Of a DNA stretch of 64,000 nucleotides, positions 36,062-43,861 are shown in pieces. The DNA comes from a virus: IMG/VR virus record IMGVR_UViG_3300043436_003448, positions 1 through 64,000 of that record. One strand, written 5' to 3'. Numbering within the stretch: the first letter of the stretch is position 1; every line of letters begins with the position of its first letter. The translations under genes and the position numbers were made by a program. Under the pieces are notes generated by a model. The model was not told the origin of the DNA. It did not search any database and saw nothing but the letters and a program-made list of their open reading frames with translations.

Positions 36062-36277
36062 TCAGGTTTTATCAGCCTGCTCAAAATGATCCAGAAGTTT
36101 CGTTGCCGCTTCATGACTGATCGGAATAACCATCTGGTTATTGTCTTCAGTTCTGACCGCCATTGTGCTTGATGTTAAGGAAGCAGCGCCCATCCCAGCA
36201 GAATTGGCTTCATGCCCACGGGAAACCAGAATCACAGTCGACGGATCAACAACCACGTCAGCAAATCGTTTCAACAT
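36062..36277 (-). CDS. Small protein, unknown
   Basis: 71 aa from ATG 36277 with GGAG 8 nt upstream. Mixed sequence (FADVVVDPSTVILVSRGHEA) ending in an amphipathic helix (EAATKLLDHFEQADKT). No cysteine or membrane segment. Last gene of the small cluster before the peptidase transcript. Confidence 0.5.
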   Translation of the reverse strand: MLKRFADVVVDPSTVILVSRGHEANSAGMGAASLTSSTMAVRTEDNNQMVIPISHEAATKLLDHFEQADKT

Positions 36278-36326
36278 TGAAATAACTCCAGCCAGAGAAA
36301 TTAGAAAACCAACATCAACAAAACGA

Positions 36327-36785
36327 TCAATTCCCGCGCAACTTATTGGCAATAAAATGCCTGTTCGCGTCCGTGACTTCTGAGCGTTTCGCCTGGTACT
36401 CTTTCACCCGTGAATCGTCTTTGATGTTCTTCAAAGCCTTCTGGGATTCAACCACCATAACAATCTGTTCGGTGTTCGAGACTCGCCCGGCTTCAACGAG
36501 ATCCGCCAGAGCGTTCCAGTAATCGGCTTCCGTGTATTCAAGAGGCTTCGGAGGTTCTGGTTTTGGCGGCTCAGGCTTCGGGAATGGCTCAGGCAACGGA
36601 TCAGGAGAGGGAGCCGGGCCGGGATCAGGCTTCACGTCCTGATCATCTTTGTCCGGCTTGTCCGGCAATGAGTTGAGCAGATTGCAACCGGACATTCCGC
36701 CGGACATGCCAGCCAGCAGAAAGGCAACAATCAGGAGACGTGCTAAGGAACTATTGCACTGCTGAAGGTGGATTTTTCCTATCAC
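36327..36785 (-). CDS. Proline-rich lipoprotein (possible outer spanin)
   Basis: 152 aa from a GTG at 36785 with CAGGAGA 8 nt upstream. A signal sequence (LARLLIVAFLLAGMSGGMSG) precedes a lipobox Cys, then a repetitive Pro/Lys/Glu/Asp stretch and a helical C-terminus. Pro-rich lipoproteins in a lysis neighbourhood resemble o-spanins, which pair with an inner-membrane partner; the gene upstream could be it. Confidence 0.5.
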   Translation of the reverse strand: MIGKIHLQQCNSSLARLLIVAFLLAGMSGGMSGCNLLNSLPDKPDKDDQDVKPDPGPAPSPDPLPEPFPKPEPPKPEPPKPLEYTEADYWNALADLVEAGRVSNTEQIVMVVESQKALKNIKDDSRVKEYQAKRSEVTDANRHFIANKLRGN

Positions 36786-36852
36786 CGCGCCGTCTCCTGA
36801 TTGGTGTTCGCTTTGAATGAATGACTGAAATGAAAATGAATGAAGGACAGGT

Positions 36853-37386
36853 TTACGATTGTTTCTGAACGTCGGATGTTTGACCAGGTGGGGCAGGCTG
36901 AGCAGGCGGAACGGACCAAATCGCTTCATTTAGAGTCTTCCGGATAACCTCAGCAACTGCAGGATCCATCTTTACCGCCGGAACATTGATCACGTTGACC
37001 GGCCGATTCTTCTCCAGCCATTCCGCTTTCGCTCGCCTGTTCTCCGCCAGCAACAAATCACCGGCCATATCCGCCAAATGACTCGCATGGTCCGGCGAAA
37101 CATCCGGATCCCGAGCGAGCCCGAAAAGATTGTCCAGCCGCTCCCAGAGTTCCGGGCTCATGCCCTGCTTGACCGAGCGAGTTACCACCGTCCGACCGTT
37201 GAGCCACTTAACGCCGAGAGTCCCGCTGGATGCAGCCGCCACAAGAGCCGAGAACATCACCGAGATGTCCCGAGGCGACTTCCCGTTTCGCATCCCCACC
37301 GCCGCATCGGCCGAAGAGAGGAGGCCAATGATTGCGAGGATCACATTCAGCCAGTTGGATTTGAGTTTCTGGAGGAGGTTTTGCAT
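36853..37386 (-). CDS. Membrane protein, possible spanin partner
   Basis: 177 aa. N-terminal segment WLNVILAIIGLLSSADAAVG and a second weak hydrophobic patch (VMFSALVAAASSG), then a helical domain and a Pro/Gln tail. Transcribed just before the lipoprotein. An inner-membrane role is inferred from topology. Confidence 0.5.
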   Translation of the reverse strand: MQNLLQKLKSNWLNVILAIIGLLSSADAAVGMRNGKSPRDISVMFSALVAAASSGTLGVKWLNGRTVVTRSVKQGMSPELWERLDNLFGLARDPDVSPDHASHLADMAGDLLLAENRRAKAEWLEKNRPVNVINVPAVKMDPAVAEVIRKTLNEAIWSVPPAQPAPPGQTSDVQKQS

Positions 37387-37425
37387 ATCAGCCAGCTTTC
37401 AGCTTTCAAGGTTCAGGGAAGAGGA

Positions 37426-37443
37426 CGGCCGGAGAGAGGGAGG
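37426..37443. repeat. Intergenic copy of the CGGCCGGAGAGGAGG word
   Basis: CGGCCGGAGAGAGGGAGG between two small genes; another copy (CGGCCGGATAGGGAAGG) lies at 37780 in the leader of the gene to its right. Confidence 0.6.
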
Positions 37444-37457
37444 AACGCGAAAATTGA

Positions 37458-37763
37458 TCAGACAGCTGCAGGCGTCTCGATGACTTCAATGCCAATGGCC
37501 TTGCACTTCTCGACAGCGAAGTCAAAAGCCTGCTCGAAGTTGTCGCCCTGATCATGCAGTTTCAACGAGTGACCATCCTTCACGGTATCGATCACGCCAG
37601 AAACTTGCCGATGCATGTGATCGTTCTCGGTCCCAAGTTTCGCTTCACTCATCCAGTTCGGCCAAAGCTTGAACTGCCAGAAGTTGAAAAACATAATGAC
37701 ATCGGCCGGATTGCCGGAGACTTCACCGAGCTTGCCGCCATGAGTTTTGATCGCACGAATCAT
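37458..37763 (-). CDS. Small protein, unknown
   Basis: 101 aa from ATG 37763. A longer reading frame to 37874 would run through the tRNA-like gene, so the inner start is chosen. Trp-rich centre (FNFWQFKLWPNWMSEAK) and an alpha/beta C-terminus. No family recognised. Confidence 0.5.
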   Translation of the reverse strand: MIRAIKTHGGKLGEVSGNPADVIMFFNFWQFKLWPNWMSEAKLGTENDHMHRQVSGVIDTVKDGHSLKLHDQGDNFEQAFDFAVEKCKAIGIEVIETPAAV

Positions 37764-37808
37764 CGAAGAGTTTCTTTCGGCCGGATAGGGAAGGGCACGT
37801 TTCGGAAA

Positions 37809-37889
37809 TAGCCAGAGCAGGAATCGAACCTGCGATCTTTCAGGAAGATGTTTCGCTTCCGAATGCTCTACCAACTGAGCTACCTGGCC
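37809..37889 (-). tRNA. tRNA-like gene with expanded anticodon loop
   Basis: 81 nt. Acceptor GGCCAGG/TCTGGCT (two GU pairs), D arm GCTC-AGTTGGTA-GAGC and T arm GCAGG-TTCGATT-CCTGC are all intact. The anticodon stem TTCGG/CTGAA closes a 15-nt loop instead of 7 nt, itself able to form an inner AAG/CTT stem. No U33-anticodon arrangement is clear, so the identity cannot be read. No CCA encoded. Either a decayed phage tRNA or an altered tRNA-like RNA. Confidence 0.7.
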
Positions 37890-37899
37890 GATTGCAAAA

Positions 37900-38091
37900 T
37901 CAAATCACCTGTTCGGTCTTACCGATCGCACTTCGGATAGCGAGCAGCCCAGCCGCTTCGAGCCATCGGAAGATTTCCTGCCCAGTTGAAACATCGATGT
38001 AGCCCATCGACTGAGCGAAGGCCACCCCGCCCATCGCCAGAGCAGTGATGATTGTTTTCTTGCCCTGCAGGAACTTCCAAACTTTGCCCAT
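37900..38091 (-). CDS. Small membrane protein, holin-like
   Basis: 63 aa from ATG 38091 (MGKVWKFLQGKKT). One hydrophobic stretch (IITALAMGGVAFAQSMGYI), then amphipathic helix EIFRWLEAAGLLAIRSAIG. Size, basic start and position first in a possible lysis group resemble small holins, but one or two weak segments do not prove it. Confidence 0.5.
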   Translation of the reverse strand: MGKVWKFLQGKKTIITALAMGGVAFAQSMGYIDVSTGQEIFRWLEAAGLLAIRSAIGKTEQVI

Positions 38092-38115
38092 ATCGCACCA
38101 GCCCTGATCTTTGAA

Positions 38116-38146
38116 ACAAAAAGGCGACCGGCAACACACCGGCCGC
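38116..38146 (-). terminator. Terminator-like hairpin
   Basis: Minus strand GGCGGCCGG and CCGGTCGCC with TTTTTG after it. It sits upstream of the first leftward gene, so it may stop read-through from the control region or attenuate the operon. Confidence 0.65.
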
Positions 38147-38224
38147 CCGTACTGTTATTCCCCAACTCGTTAGAGCTAGAGTCGCGGCAGATCATGCCTC
38201 CTATCGGCATAGTTTGTCAATCCA

Positions 38225-38242
38225 TGCTCCATGCATGTGACA
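38225..38242. promoter_or_regulatory. Palindrome site h
   Basis: TGCTCCATGCATGTGACA, 134 nt upstream of the first leftward gene, beyond the terminator-like hairpin. Confidence 0.55.
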
Positions 38243-39008
38243 TGGATTGTGCAAAAGTTTCCGAGAAGCGATCGAGAGGAAGAGAAAGACAGGCAGAGAT
38301 TCCGGCAGGCGGATGAGGCTTCACGGCGCGGACGGCCGGAGAGGTGAGGAGCCAGCTCGCTGGACACAAGCAACAACCGTTCCCAAATAAACTCCTACTG
38401 AACAGGTGTCTCTGGCACAGATCATCTGTGCGCGCGTAAGTCCTAGAGGCTCTAGGGAAAAAAACTTGAAAATAGTCAAAAAGAGCCGCGCACACTTTTT
38501 TTCTAATTGTAAACCGGTTCACAAAAATAGCACTTGTTCACTATCTCATTTTCTACCCATTACTCCCCCTCTACGAATCGTACCCACTATACCAAACTGC
38601 TGTGAATCTAAGAAGTTTCCAATATAATCTGTGCTTCTGTGCTGAATGTTTGTAAGTGTAAGTATTGTATAGGGTTATGGCTGCACAGATATGGCACAGA
38701 TCGAGCACAGTTTAAGGGTGGCATCTGTGCGAACGCTGGGAAATCTGGGTTTAGTCGAACGATGGGTAAAACAGGAAAGCGAATCAGAAATGAGAATGAA
38801 CGTTTTGAATGGTTTTGTTTTACCGGCGAATGTGGGTGAAAGTTGTGATTTTTATGTAACATGGATGTTGCAAGCATGGTCGATAGTTGTAATTATCCAT
38901 GTCTGATATTGATGAGTTGAATGAGGTTGGTTGAAGTTAAACGGAGTGGCAAACGGAGTTGAAGAACCTCACGGATGATTCCCCTGGAATCTTTATGTGA
39001 GTTGTTAA
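38243..39008. other. Non-coding control region with ATCTGTGC repeats
   Basis: About 765 nt without a convincing gene between the divergent arms. GGCACAGATCATCTGTGC (38414-38431) is a palindrome of the same word; further ATCTGTGC or GCACAGAT copies occur near 38628, 38694 and 38725. Also CCTAGAGGCTCTAGG (38442-38456) and an intergenic CGGCCG word at 38333. An A/T-rich stretch lies at 38460-38660. Could hold promoters, an origin, or binding sites of the adjacent recombinase. Confidence 0.5.
38855..38872. promoter_or_regulatory. Palindrome site i
   Basis: TGTAACATGGATGTTGCA, 136 nt upstream of the atypical recombinase; first site on the rightward arm. Confidence 0.55.
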
Positions 39009-40226
39009 ATGTCAGCGGTTCTCAGTGATTTTCATTTCACGTTCGATGCAAGTTGTGCCGGCCAGATGCCTTTCAGGGTTTTCTCTGAGCCTCAATCAAA
39101 AGTGATTGAAGTTGTTGAAGTTGTGAAACCTGAAGTCGTGGATAACCGGAGTTTGGTGGATCTCTACAACGAGTTATTGGCGGCCAGTGACAAGGAAAAG
39201 CGAGTGTCAGTCAAGACGATCCAAGACAATCGATCTGCGCTGGACAAGTTTGAGACTTGGGGAAAGGCTCAACATAGAGTCGTCGCCGGTAGACCGCTGA
39301 GCTTGCTCGAGCAGCCGAAGATTCTGAGGACATACGCGGAGGTTCTTCGAGCGAAGCCGAAGGGCAATTCTTCGGCGATGGCCAGCAAAGCCTGCAGTTC
39401 AATTGGCAAGCTGGCTGCGGCATGTGTTCGGGCGGAACTGATCAAGCAGAAGCCTGAGACAGTCAGTAAATCAACGATCAACCTAATGAGGCCGCTGAGC
39501 GAGGAGCAGAGAAGAGTTAAGGCCGTTCCGGTCACGGTGGCTGAGCTCCAAGCGATGTTGTCAGTCGTCGACGGGTGTAAGTGGCCGAGACTTGGCAAGG
39601 TGAAGCCATCAGTATTCTGGCAGACTAACTTGTTGTCGCACTATGTGTACGGGTTCCGGTCCCAAGACTGGTTCGCCGCGCGATCGGCAGTGAAGCAGGG
39701 TTTGCTGTGGTCTGGAGTCATCACAGAGAGTCAATGTCCTTTTCTTGATGATCTCCACAATGAAGCAGGGTGGGCGTTGTACTTAGTCCACAAGACTGCG
39801 AACAAAGATGAGGCTGCTGATCGACCGTCAGACGTGTTGGTCCCGCTGTCGTCGAAGATGAGGAGTCTGATTGAGCAGTTCCGCGGCTTGAATTCCGAGC
39901 GAGTGTTTCCGATGAAAAACAATTCACGGACATACTCACAAGAGTTTTCAAAGATTCTCGAACGTGCAGGCCTGTCGGATGAGATGAGACGCAAGGATAA
40001 AAAGCCGATCATCCGCCTGAGTTTAGGGCAACGGAAAGTGGCGAGTTTCCGGAAGGGATCGTCGGCCATGTGGGCGAAGTATGTCAGCAGGGCGGCTTCG
40101 AGCTACATGCTTCATCATGCTGTGAGCGAAGAGGGCGTTGCGAAGATGACTCAGGAATCGTACCTGCAGAACGAAGAGATTCTTCGGGACATCTGCGCGA
40201 AGATTGAAACGCTTCCGATCTGGTAA
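39009..40226 (+). CDS. Atypical tyrosine recombinase
   Basis: 405 aa. The N-terminal half resembles a SAM-like core-binding domain (KTIQDNRSALDKFETWGK). Catalytic half: YGFRSQDW (Arg I), FRKGSSAMW (Arg II, with the usual preceding His absent) and ESYLQN near the end (nucleophile Tyr). Unlike the P4-type integrase at 50.4 kb, it has no DUF4102 start. It lies at the head of the hairpin-linked small-gene array, so it may act on that array or resolve dimers. Start ATG has no visible ribosome site. Confidence 0.6.
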   Translation: MSAVLSDFHFTFDASCAGQMPFRVFSEPQSKVIEVVEVVKPEVVDNRSLVDLYNELLAASDKEKRVSVKTIQDNRSALDKFETWGKAQHRVVAGRPLSLLEQPKILRTYAEVLRAKPKGNSSAMASKACSSIGKLAAACVRAELIKQKPETVSKSTINLMRPLSEEQRRVKAVPVTVAELQAMLSVVDGCKWPRLGKVKPSVFWQTNLLSHYVYGFRSQDWFAARSAVKQGLLWSGVITESQCPFLDDLHNEAGWALYLVHKTANKDEAADRPSDVLVPLSSKMRSLIEQFRGLNSERVFPMKNNSRTYSQEFSKILERAGLSDEMRRKDKKPIIRLSLGQRKVASFRKGSSAMWAKYVSRAASSYMLHHAVSEEGVAKMTQESYLQNEEILRDICAKIETLPIW

Positions 40227-40292
40227 TGAGATCGAAATGAACATCCGCTGTTGATTGGTTTCGTTATGTGGAACACTAAGGAGTCGATTGAA

Positions 40293-40496
40293 ATGTGGGC
40301 GTGGATTAAAGCACTGTTGACGAGTCGGAAACCGAAAAAATCTATTGTTCCGCCAGTGGGGCGAAAGCAGTGGACACTCGACCAAATGCCTCCTGGAGAT
40401 CCAATGATGCGAGAGGTCATGATGAGGGCATTGAATTCTGGAGAGCCAACGTTTGCCAGTCGCGACGATAAGGGCAAGGTGACGTATCACGAGTAA
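40293..40496 (+). CDS. Small protein, unknown
   Basis: 67 aa from ATG 40293, with AAGGAG 9 nt upstream; an ATG at 40266 has none. Basic N-terminus (MWAWIKALLTSRKPKKS) and acidic/polar C-terminus. First cassette of the array. TAA begins the hairpin that follows. Confidence 0.55.
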   Translation: MWAWIKALLTSRKPKKSIVPPVGRKQWTLDQMPPGDPMMREVMMRALNSGEPTFASRDDKGKVTYHE

Positions 40497-40519
40497 CAGA
40501 GGTAATTGCATCCGCTGTT
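40495..40519 (+). repeat. Stop-linked hairpin
   Basis: AACAGAGG pairs with CCGCTGTT (7 of 8 pairs) around a 9-nt loop. It starts inside the TAA of the preceding gene. Confidence 0.65.
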
Positions 40520-40541
40520 CCTGAAAACATTGGAGATTTTA

Positions 40542-41336
40542 ATGCGTGTTCTTTCGTTTGGTGCTGGCGTTCAATCAACAGCATTGCTGCACATGATGAT
40601 TGAAGGATTGATAAATCCAGTCGACCTGATCGTGTTTGCTGACACTGGATGGGAGCCGGAATCGGTGTATTCTCACGTCGAACAGTGCAGAATCATTGCC
40701 GATGAGTATGGAATCGAGTGGTCGACAGTCTCAAACGATCTAGGCAATGCGGAACTGTCCGCAGTAGCAGGCGACGCCAATGGTGTTCACGTTCCATATT
40801 TCACTCGGTTCAGTGGCAAATCTGGAATGGTGCGGCGGACGTGTACGCGGCTATTCAAAATCGAGCCAATTCGCCGTGAGATCAAACGTCGCATGGGTCT
40901 TCAGAAAGGCGAGCGAGTCAAAGAGAGCGTCGAAATGGTAATCGGTATTAGCTCAGACGAAAAACAGCGAATGACTCAGCCTGTCGAGAAGTGGCTCAAG
41001 CATGATTACCCGCTCGTGAACATGAGAATGACGCGACTGCAGTGCTTGGACTGGATGCGTGATCGCGGAATCACAATCCCTGCGAAAAGTGCGTGCGTGT
41101 TTTGCCCATACAAGAAGCGGGCAGACTGGCACGAGATGAAAATGAATGATCCGGAGTCGTGGCGAAAAGCAGTCAGTTTTGACAATGCGATGCGTGATAG
41201 GACCAATGACGAATCGCAGTTATTTTTGTTGGCGAGTCTTGAACCACTGGAAACCGCCAAGCTGATCACCAGTACGCGAGAGGCGCAAACGGAGTTTGGT
41301 TTTGTTGACGAATGTGAAGGCATGTGCGGCGTCTGA
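40542..41336 (+). CDS. PP-loop ATPase (PAPS-reductase-like)
   Basis: 264 aa from ATG 40542 (GGAG upstream). SFGAGVQST at 5-13 is the PP-loop that binds ATP. Then DTGWEP, CTRLFKIEPIRREIKRRMG and a C-terminal CVFCPYKKRADWHEMK zinc-like motif, all typical of phage PAPS-reductase-like proteins, a group that adenylylates or sulphur-modifies substrates and includes DndC. Substrate unknown: tRNA or DNA modification are both plausible. Confidence 0.75.
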   Translation: MRVLSFGAGVQSTALLHMMIEGLINPVDLIVFADTGWEPESVYSHVEQCRIIADEYGIEWSTVSNDLGNAELSAVAGDANGVHVPYFTRFSGKSGMVRRTCTRLFKIEPIRREIKRRMGLQKGERVKESVEMVIGISSDEKQRMTQPVEKWLKHDYPLVNMRMTRLQCLDWMRDRGITIPAKSACVFCPYKKRADWHEMKMNDPESWRKAVSFDNAMRDRTNDESQLFLLASLEPLETAKLITSTREAQTEFGFVDECEGMCGV

Positions 41337-41381
41337 AAGTAACAGCGGAACTTGTATTCGATAGTCGTTGAAAGGGCATTT

Positions 41382-41651
41382 ATGACACTGTGCATCGTTG
41401 TGTTTGATGATGAAAACGGGCTGTGCGTCCCGATGACTGCTGACGCTGATTGCGAGGGAGCAATCGAGGCCGGTTCTGGTCCGGTCATCGTGTTTGCAAA
41501 TCGGGAAGCTGCTCGCAAGGCAATCAAAATTTCAAAGGCAAAAGCCGAGTTATTGAAGGCTCAAGGCAAACCTGCCAACGAAGACTTCTTGGCATCCTGC
41601 AAGTGCCTGAAGATCCGGCAAGTGACATCATGGATCGTGTCAGGACAATGA
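41382..41651 (+). CDS. Small array protein, unknown
   Basis: 89 aa from ATG 41382 (GAAAGGGC upstream). Alpha/beta start (LCIVVFDDENGLCVPMTAD), then helical basic segment and CKCLK. No family recognised. Followed by TGAGCAGCGG hairpin variant. Confidence 0.55.
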   Translation: MTLCIVVFDDENGLCVPMTADADCEGAIEAGSGPVIVFANREAARKAIKISKAKAELLKAQGKPANEDFLASCKCLKIRQVTSWIVSGQ

Positions 41652-41689
41652 GCAGCGGTATTCCGTTCCGATCGTCAAAAGGGACTATT

Positions 41690-41938
41690 GTGTCTGAATT
41701 CGTTTACCTCGTGAATCTCTGTCACTCAATGGATGACATTCCGATGCGAATGTTTGCCGATGTCGACGCTGCGTTTGAGTACGCGAAGCTGATCGACTGG
41801 GAAGTTCCAGACGAGATGTACAAAAGGCTAGAATTGCCAGCGTGCTCAACGCCGGTTTGTGTGACTGTGACAACGTTCTGTAACGGGGTTCCGATGAGTC
41901 GGGTGGTTGTTCGGTCGTTCGATGAAGATGATGAGTAA
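41690..41938 (+). CDS. Small array protein, unknown
   Basis: 82 aa from a GTG at 41690 with AAAGGGA upstream. Alternating strands and helices (FVYLVNLCHSMDDIPMRMF, VCVTVTTFCNGVPMSRVVV), acidic end. No family recognised. Its TAA opens the next AACAGCGG hairpin. Confidence 0.55.
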   Translation: MSEFVYLVNLCHSMDDIPMRMFADVDAAFEYAKLIDWEVPDEMYKRLELPACSTPVCVTVTTFCNGVPMSRVVVRSFDEDDE

Positions 41939-41974
41939 CAGCGGTTGTCGATGTCCGATCGTCTCAGGGAGTTG

Positions 41975-42193
41975 ATGATGCAAAAGGCAGCAGTTAAGAG
42001 GTGGTGCAAACGTGGCGACACAATCAGAACGGTCAAGCCTTTGCATTTAGCTCCGGGGCGGCATTTGCACAGCATTTGCGACACTGCAGATTCCTGTGCG
42101 TATGCCAATGAATTGATCGCAAAGGGGCGGTGGGAAGTTAGTGCCTGTGGCTTGTGCGGTCGCAGCGTTGACTATTGCGACTGCGAGCAATGA
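41975..42193 (+). CDS. Small Cys-rich array protein
   Basis: 72 aa from ATG 41975 (AGGGAG upstream; ATG 41978 also fits). Basic start (KAAVKRWCKRGDTIR) and a cluster CGLCGRSVDYCDC at the end, a likely zinc site. DNA/RNA or protein binding possible. Confidence 0.55.
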   Translation: MMQKAAVKRWCKRGDTIRTVKPLHLAPGRHLHSICDTADSCAYANELIAKGRWEVSACGLCGRSVDYCDCEQ

Positions 42194-42235
42194 GCAGCGG
42201 TGTTGGTGTTCGCGTTTACTTTTGGGAGGTGAATT

Positions 42236-42454
42236 GTGGCAGTGGCAGCAAAGGTAAAGAGACCGTTTCAGAAGCTGAAAGGTGTAACGAAAGAGAATGA
42301 CGAATACGCTATGTTCAACGATCGTCGTCCGTTCGTGTTCTCGATGGTGTTCCGGGACGGGAGCAAGGTTGAGAGTGAGGGCAGTGTCAGGCCAGAAGAC
42401 TGCAAGCGGTTGGCGGAGATTTTCAAAGAGTTGATGGCGTTGGCGAAAAAGTAA
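42236..42454 (+). CDS. Small basic array protein
   Basis: 72 aa from a GTG at 42236, GGGAGGTG upstream. Pattern KVKRPFQKLKGV, then SMVFRDGSKVES and a helix. Strong ribosome site. No family recognised. Confidence 0.55.
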   Translation: MAVAAKVKRPFQKLKGVTKENDEYAMFNDRRPFVFSMVFRDGSKVESEGSVRPEDCKRLAEIFKELMALAKK

Positions 42455-42456
42455 AC

Positions 42457-42473
42457 GCGGTATGTTGGTCCGC
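42457..42473 (+). repeat. Stop-linked hairpin
   Basis: GCGG-TATGTTGGT-CCGC, 3 nt after a TAA. Confidence 0.55.
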
Positions 42474-42502
42474 TCGCATTGAAAGTTGAAAGACGGTGAT
42501 TT

Positions 42503-42667
42503 ATGTATGAATTTGGCATCTATTGGGTGTGGTTTTACAACCACGCGGAACCACGAGTCATGAAGTTTTCGTCCGGTGGCTGGGAGAGTTTCCGCAGTGA
42601 TCGGTTTATCCGTGACGAGATTGATTTTACTGAGCGAAAGCCTCAGAGGATCAGTGTTCCGGAGTAA
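42503..42667 (+). CDS. 54-aa array protein
   Basis: ATG 42503. Aromatic start (MYEFGIYWVWFYNHAEPR), then RFIRDEIDFTERKP. Stop TAA is followed by GTGCGGACTTG, another element of the family. Unknown. Confidence 0.45.
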   Translation: MYEFGIYWVWFYNHAEPRVMKFSSGGWESFRSDRFIRDEIDFTERKPQRISVPE

Positions 42668-42697
42668 GTGCGGACTTGTAGTTATGGAGGTGATCAA

Positions 42698-43012
42698 ATG
42701 TCCGAGGCCAACACAGCAGTGAAGACGCAAGAGCACAAGCCAGATCTTTCACGACTTCCAGTCTGCGGAGGCGGCTGGCAACCGATGGACGCAAAGCGAT
42801 CCTGGAATGATGGGACACAGGTACTCGTAGCCGTCCCAGTGCATAGCAAAATTCGGAACAGCAGAATGCGTGCTGTTGATGACTGGTTTTACGAGTTCTC
42901 TGTGATTGTGATCCGATGCGATGAGGACTACTTTGAGATCGAGACGGCTGACGGTGATGCCTGGGGCTGGGATCTTGACAGCGTTGATTTCTATGTGATC
43001 CTCAGTGAGTAA
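42698..43012 (+). CDS. Small array protein, unknown
   Basis: 104 aa from ATG 42698, with GGAGGTGATC upstream, the best ribosome site of the region. Alpha/beta, with acidic C-terminus rich in aromatic residues (DAWGWDLDSVDFYVIL). No family recognised. Confidence 0.55.
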   Translation: MSEANTAVKTQEHKPDLSRLPVCGGGWQPMDAKRSWNDGTQVLVAVPVHSKIRNSRMRAVDDWFYEFSVIVIRCDEDYFEIETADGDAWGWDLDSVDFYVILSE

Positions 43013-43058
43013 CTGAGGATAGGATCTGCACTCCGCTAGGCGCGGGAAGGGTAATAAA

Positions 43059-43301
43059 ATGCTAGGTCACGTCGTTCAGTTAACGTACTCCCAGAACGTT
43101 AAGCAGTGGGAATTTCCGCCGTCGAAATTTGTCACCTACACGAAATCCGATGAAGCCTGGGCAAGGCCGCTCGGGTTCGGTCGAGAAGTCACAGTCCTGA
43201 GAGTGTTTACGATTCCTCGTGCGGTCTGTGTTGGGCATGAGAACCACACATACAATTTCCGAGCGTTGTTCTCTGATTCGGTGACCGGCGTTCAGGTTTG
43301 A
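43059..43301 (+). CDS. Small array protein, unknown
   Basis: 80 aa from ATG 43059. Beta-rich (HVVQLTYSQNVKQWEFPPSK). The hairpin before it contains TCCGCTAGGCGC. Unknown. Confidence 0.5.
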   Translation: MLGHVVQLTYSQNVKQWEFPPSKFVTYTKSDEAWARPLGFGREVTVLRVFTIPRAVCVGHENHTYNFRALFSDSVTGVQV

Positions 43302-43307
43302 AGTAAA

Positions 43308-43326
43308 CGCGGAGCACACTACCGCG
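43308..43326 (+). repeat. Stop-linked hairpin
   Basis: CGCGG-AGCACACTA-CCGCG, a perfect 5-bp stem 6 nt after the TGA. Confidence 0.65.
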
Positions 43327-43341
43327 TGTCAGGGGTCAATT

Positions 43342-43569
43342 ATGAGCAGGCTATTTTGGATTGAGCCAGCAGAACCGAAGCCAAGGCAAAAGCCTCGCAA
43401 ACTGATGCACGTCATTGACGCTGGTGGTGGTGACTGCGGCGGAATGGAACGCGGCAAGCATCTTGTGCGGTTCGGGTGCGGGACATGCAAGCATAAAACC
43501 GAGTGGCAGACTGTGAAGAATATCACTGAGGGAAAGCGTGGGATTCCCTGTCCGAAGTGCAATGAGTGA
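43342..43569 (+). CDS. Zinc-ribbon array protein
   Basis: 75 aa, ATG 43342 after AGGGG. CGTC and CPKC at the C-terminal half form a zinc ribbon. The start is Pro/Lys-rich. Likely nucleic-acid or protein binding. Confidence 0.55.
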   Translation: MSRLFWIEPAEPKPRQKPRKLMHVIDAGGGDCGGMERGKHLVRFGCGTCKHKTEWQTVKNITEGKRGIPCPKCNE

Positions 43570-43607
43570 TATCGGTTGAGCGTTCCGCTGCTCATTGGGG
43601 TTTCTGT

Positions 43608-43823
43608 ATGCGATACGAGCAAAAGGCAGTGATAGAAAAAGCCGCCCCGCGAAAACTGATCGCGGGGGCACGGGGTCGGTATCGCGTTAAGTGTCTGTGT
43701 GGCAGGACGAGTATTTTCGACGCTTTCTCGTGGGCCGGTCACGGAGCACTGAGGTGCAAAGGGTGTAGGCGGTACATCAGCCAGGCTGGTGTGATTGCTG
43801 ATAATCGAAGCGAGTTAAAGTAG
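43608..43823 (+). CDS. Zinc-ribbon array protein
   Basis: 71 aa from ATG 43608. Basic (AGARGRYRVKCLCGRTSIFD) with CLC and CKGC pairs, a zinc ribbon related in layout to the preceding protein. Unknown. Confidence 0.55.
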   Translation: MRYEQKAVIEKAAPRKLIAGARGRYRVKCLCGRTSIFDAFSWAGHGALRCKGCRRYISQAGVIADNRSELK

Positions 43824-43861
43824 CATCGGAATCGTGTTCCTCTAGGCGCTGTGGTGCAAAC

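Noticed and set aside
37764-37874. N-terminal extension of the 101-aa gene to 37874
   Set aside because: It runs through the tRNA-like gene; ATG 37763 is used instead.
38442-38456. CCTAGAGGCTCTAGG palindrome as a terminator
   Set aside because: The run after it is A on the plus strand and precedes the stem on the minus strand, so it has no T tract in either direction; kept only as a possible operator.
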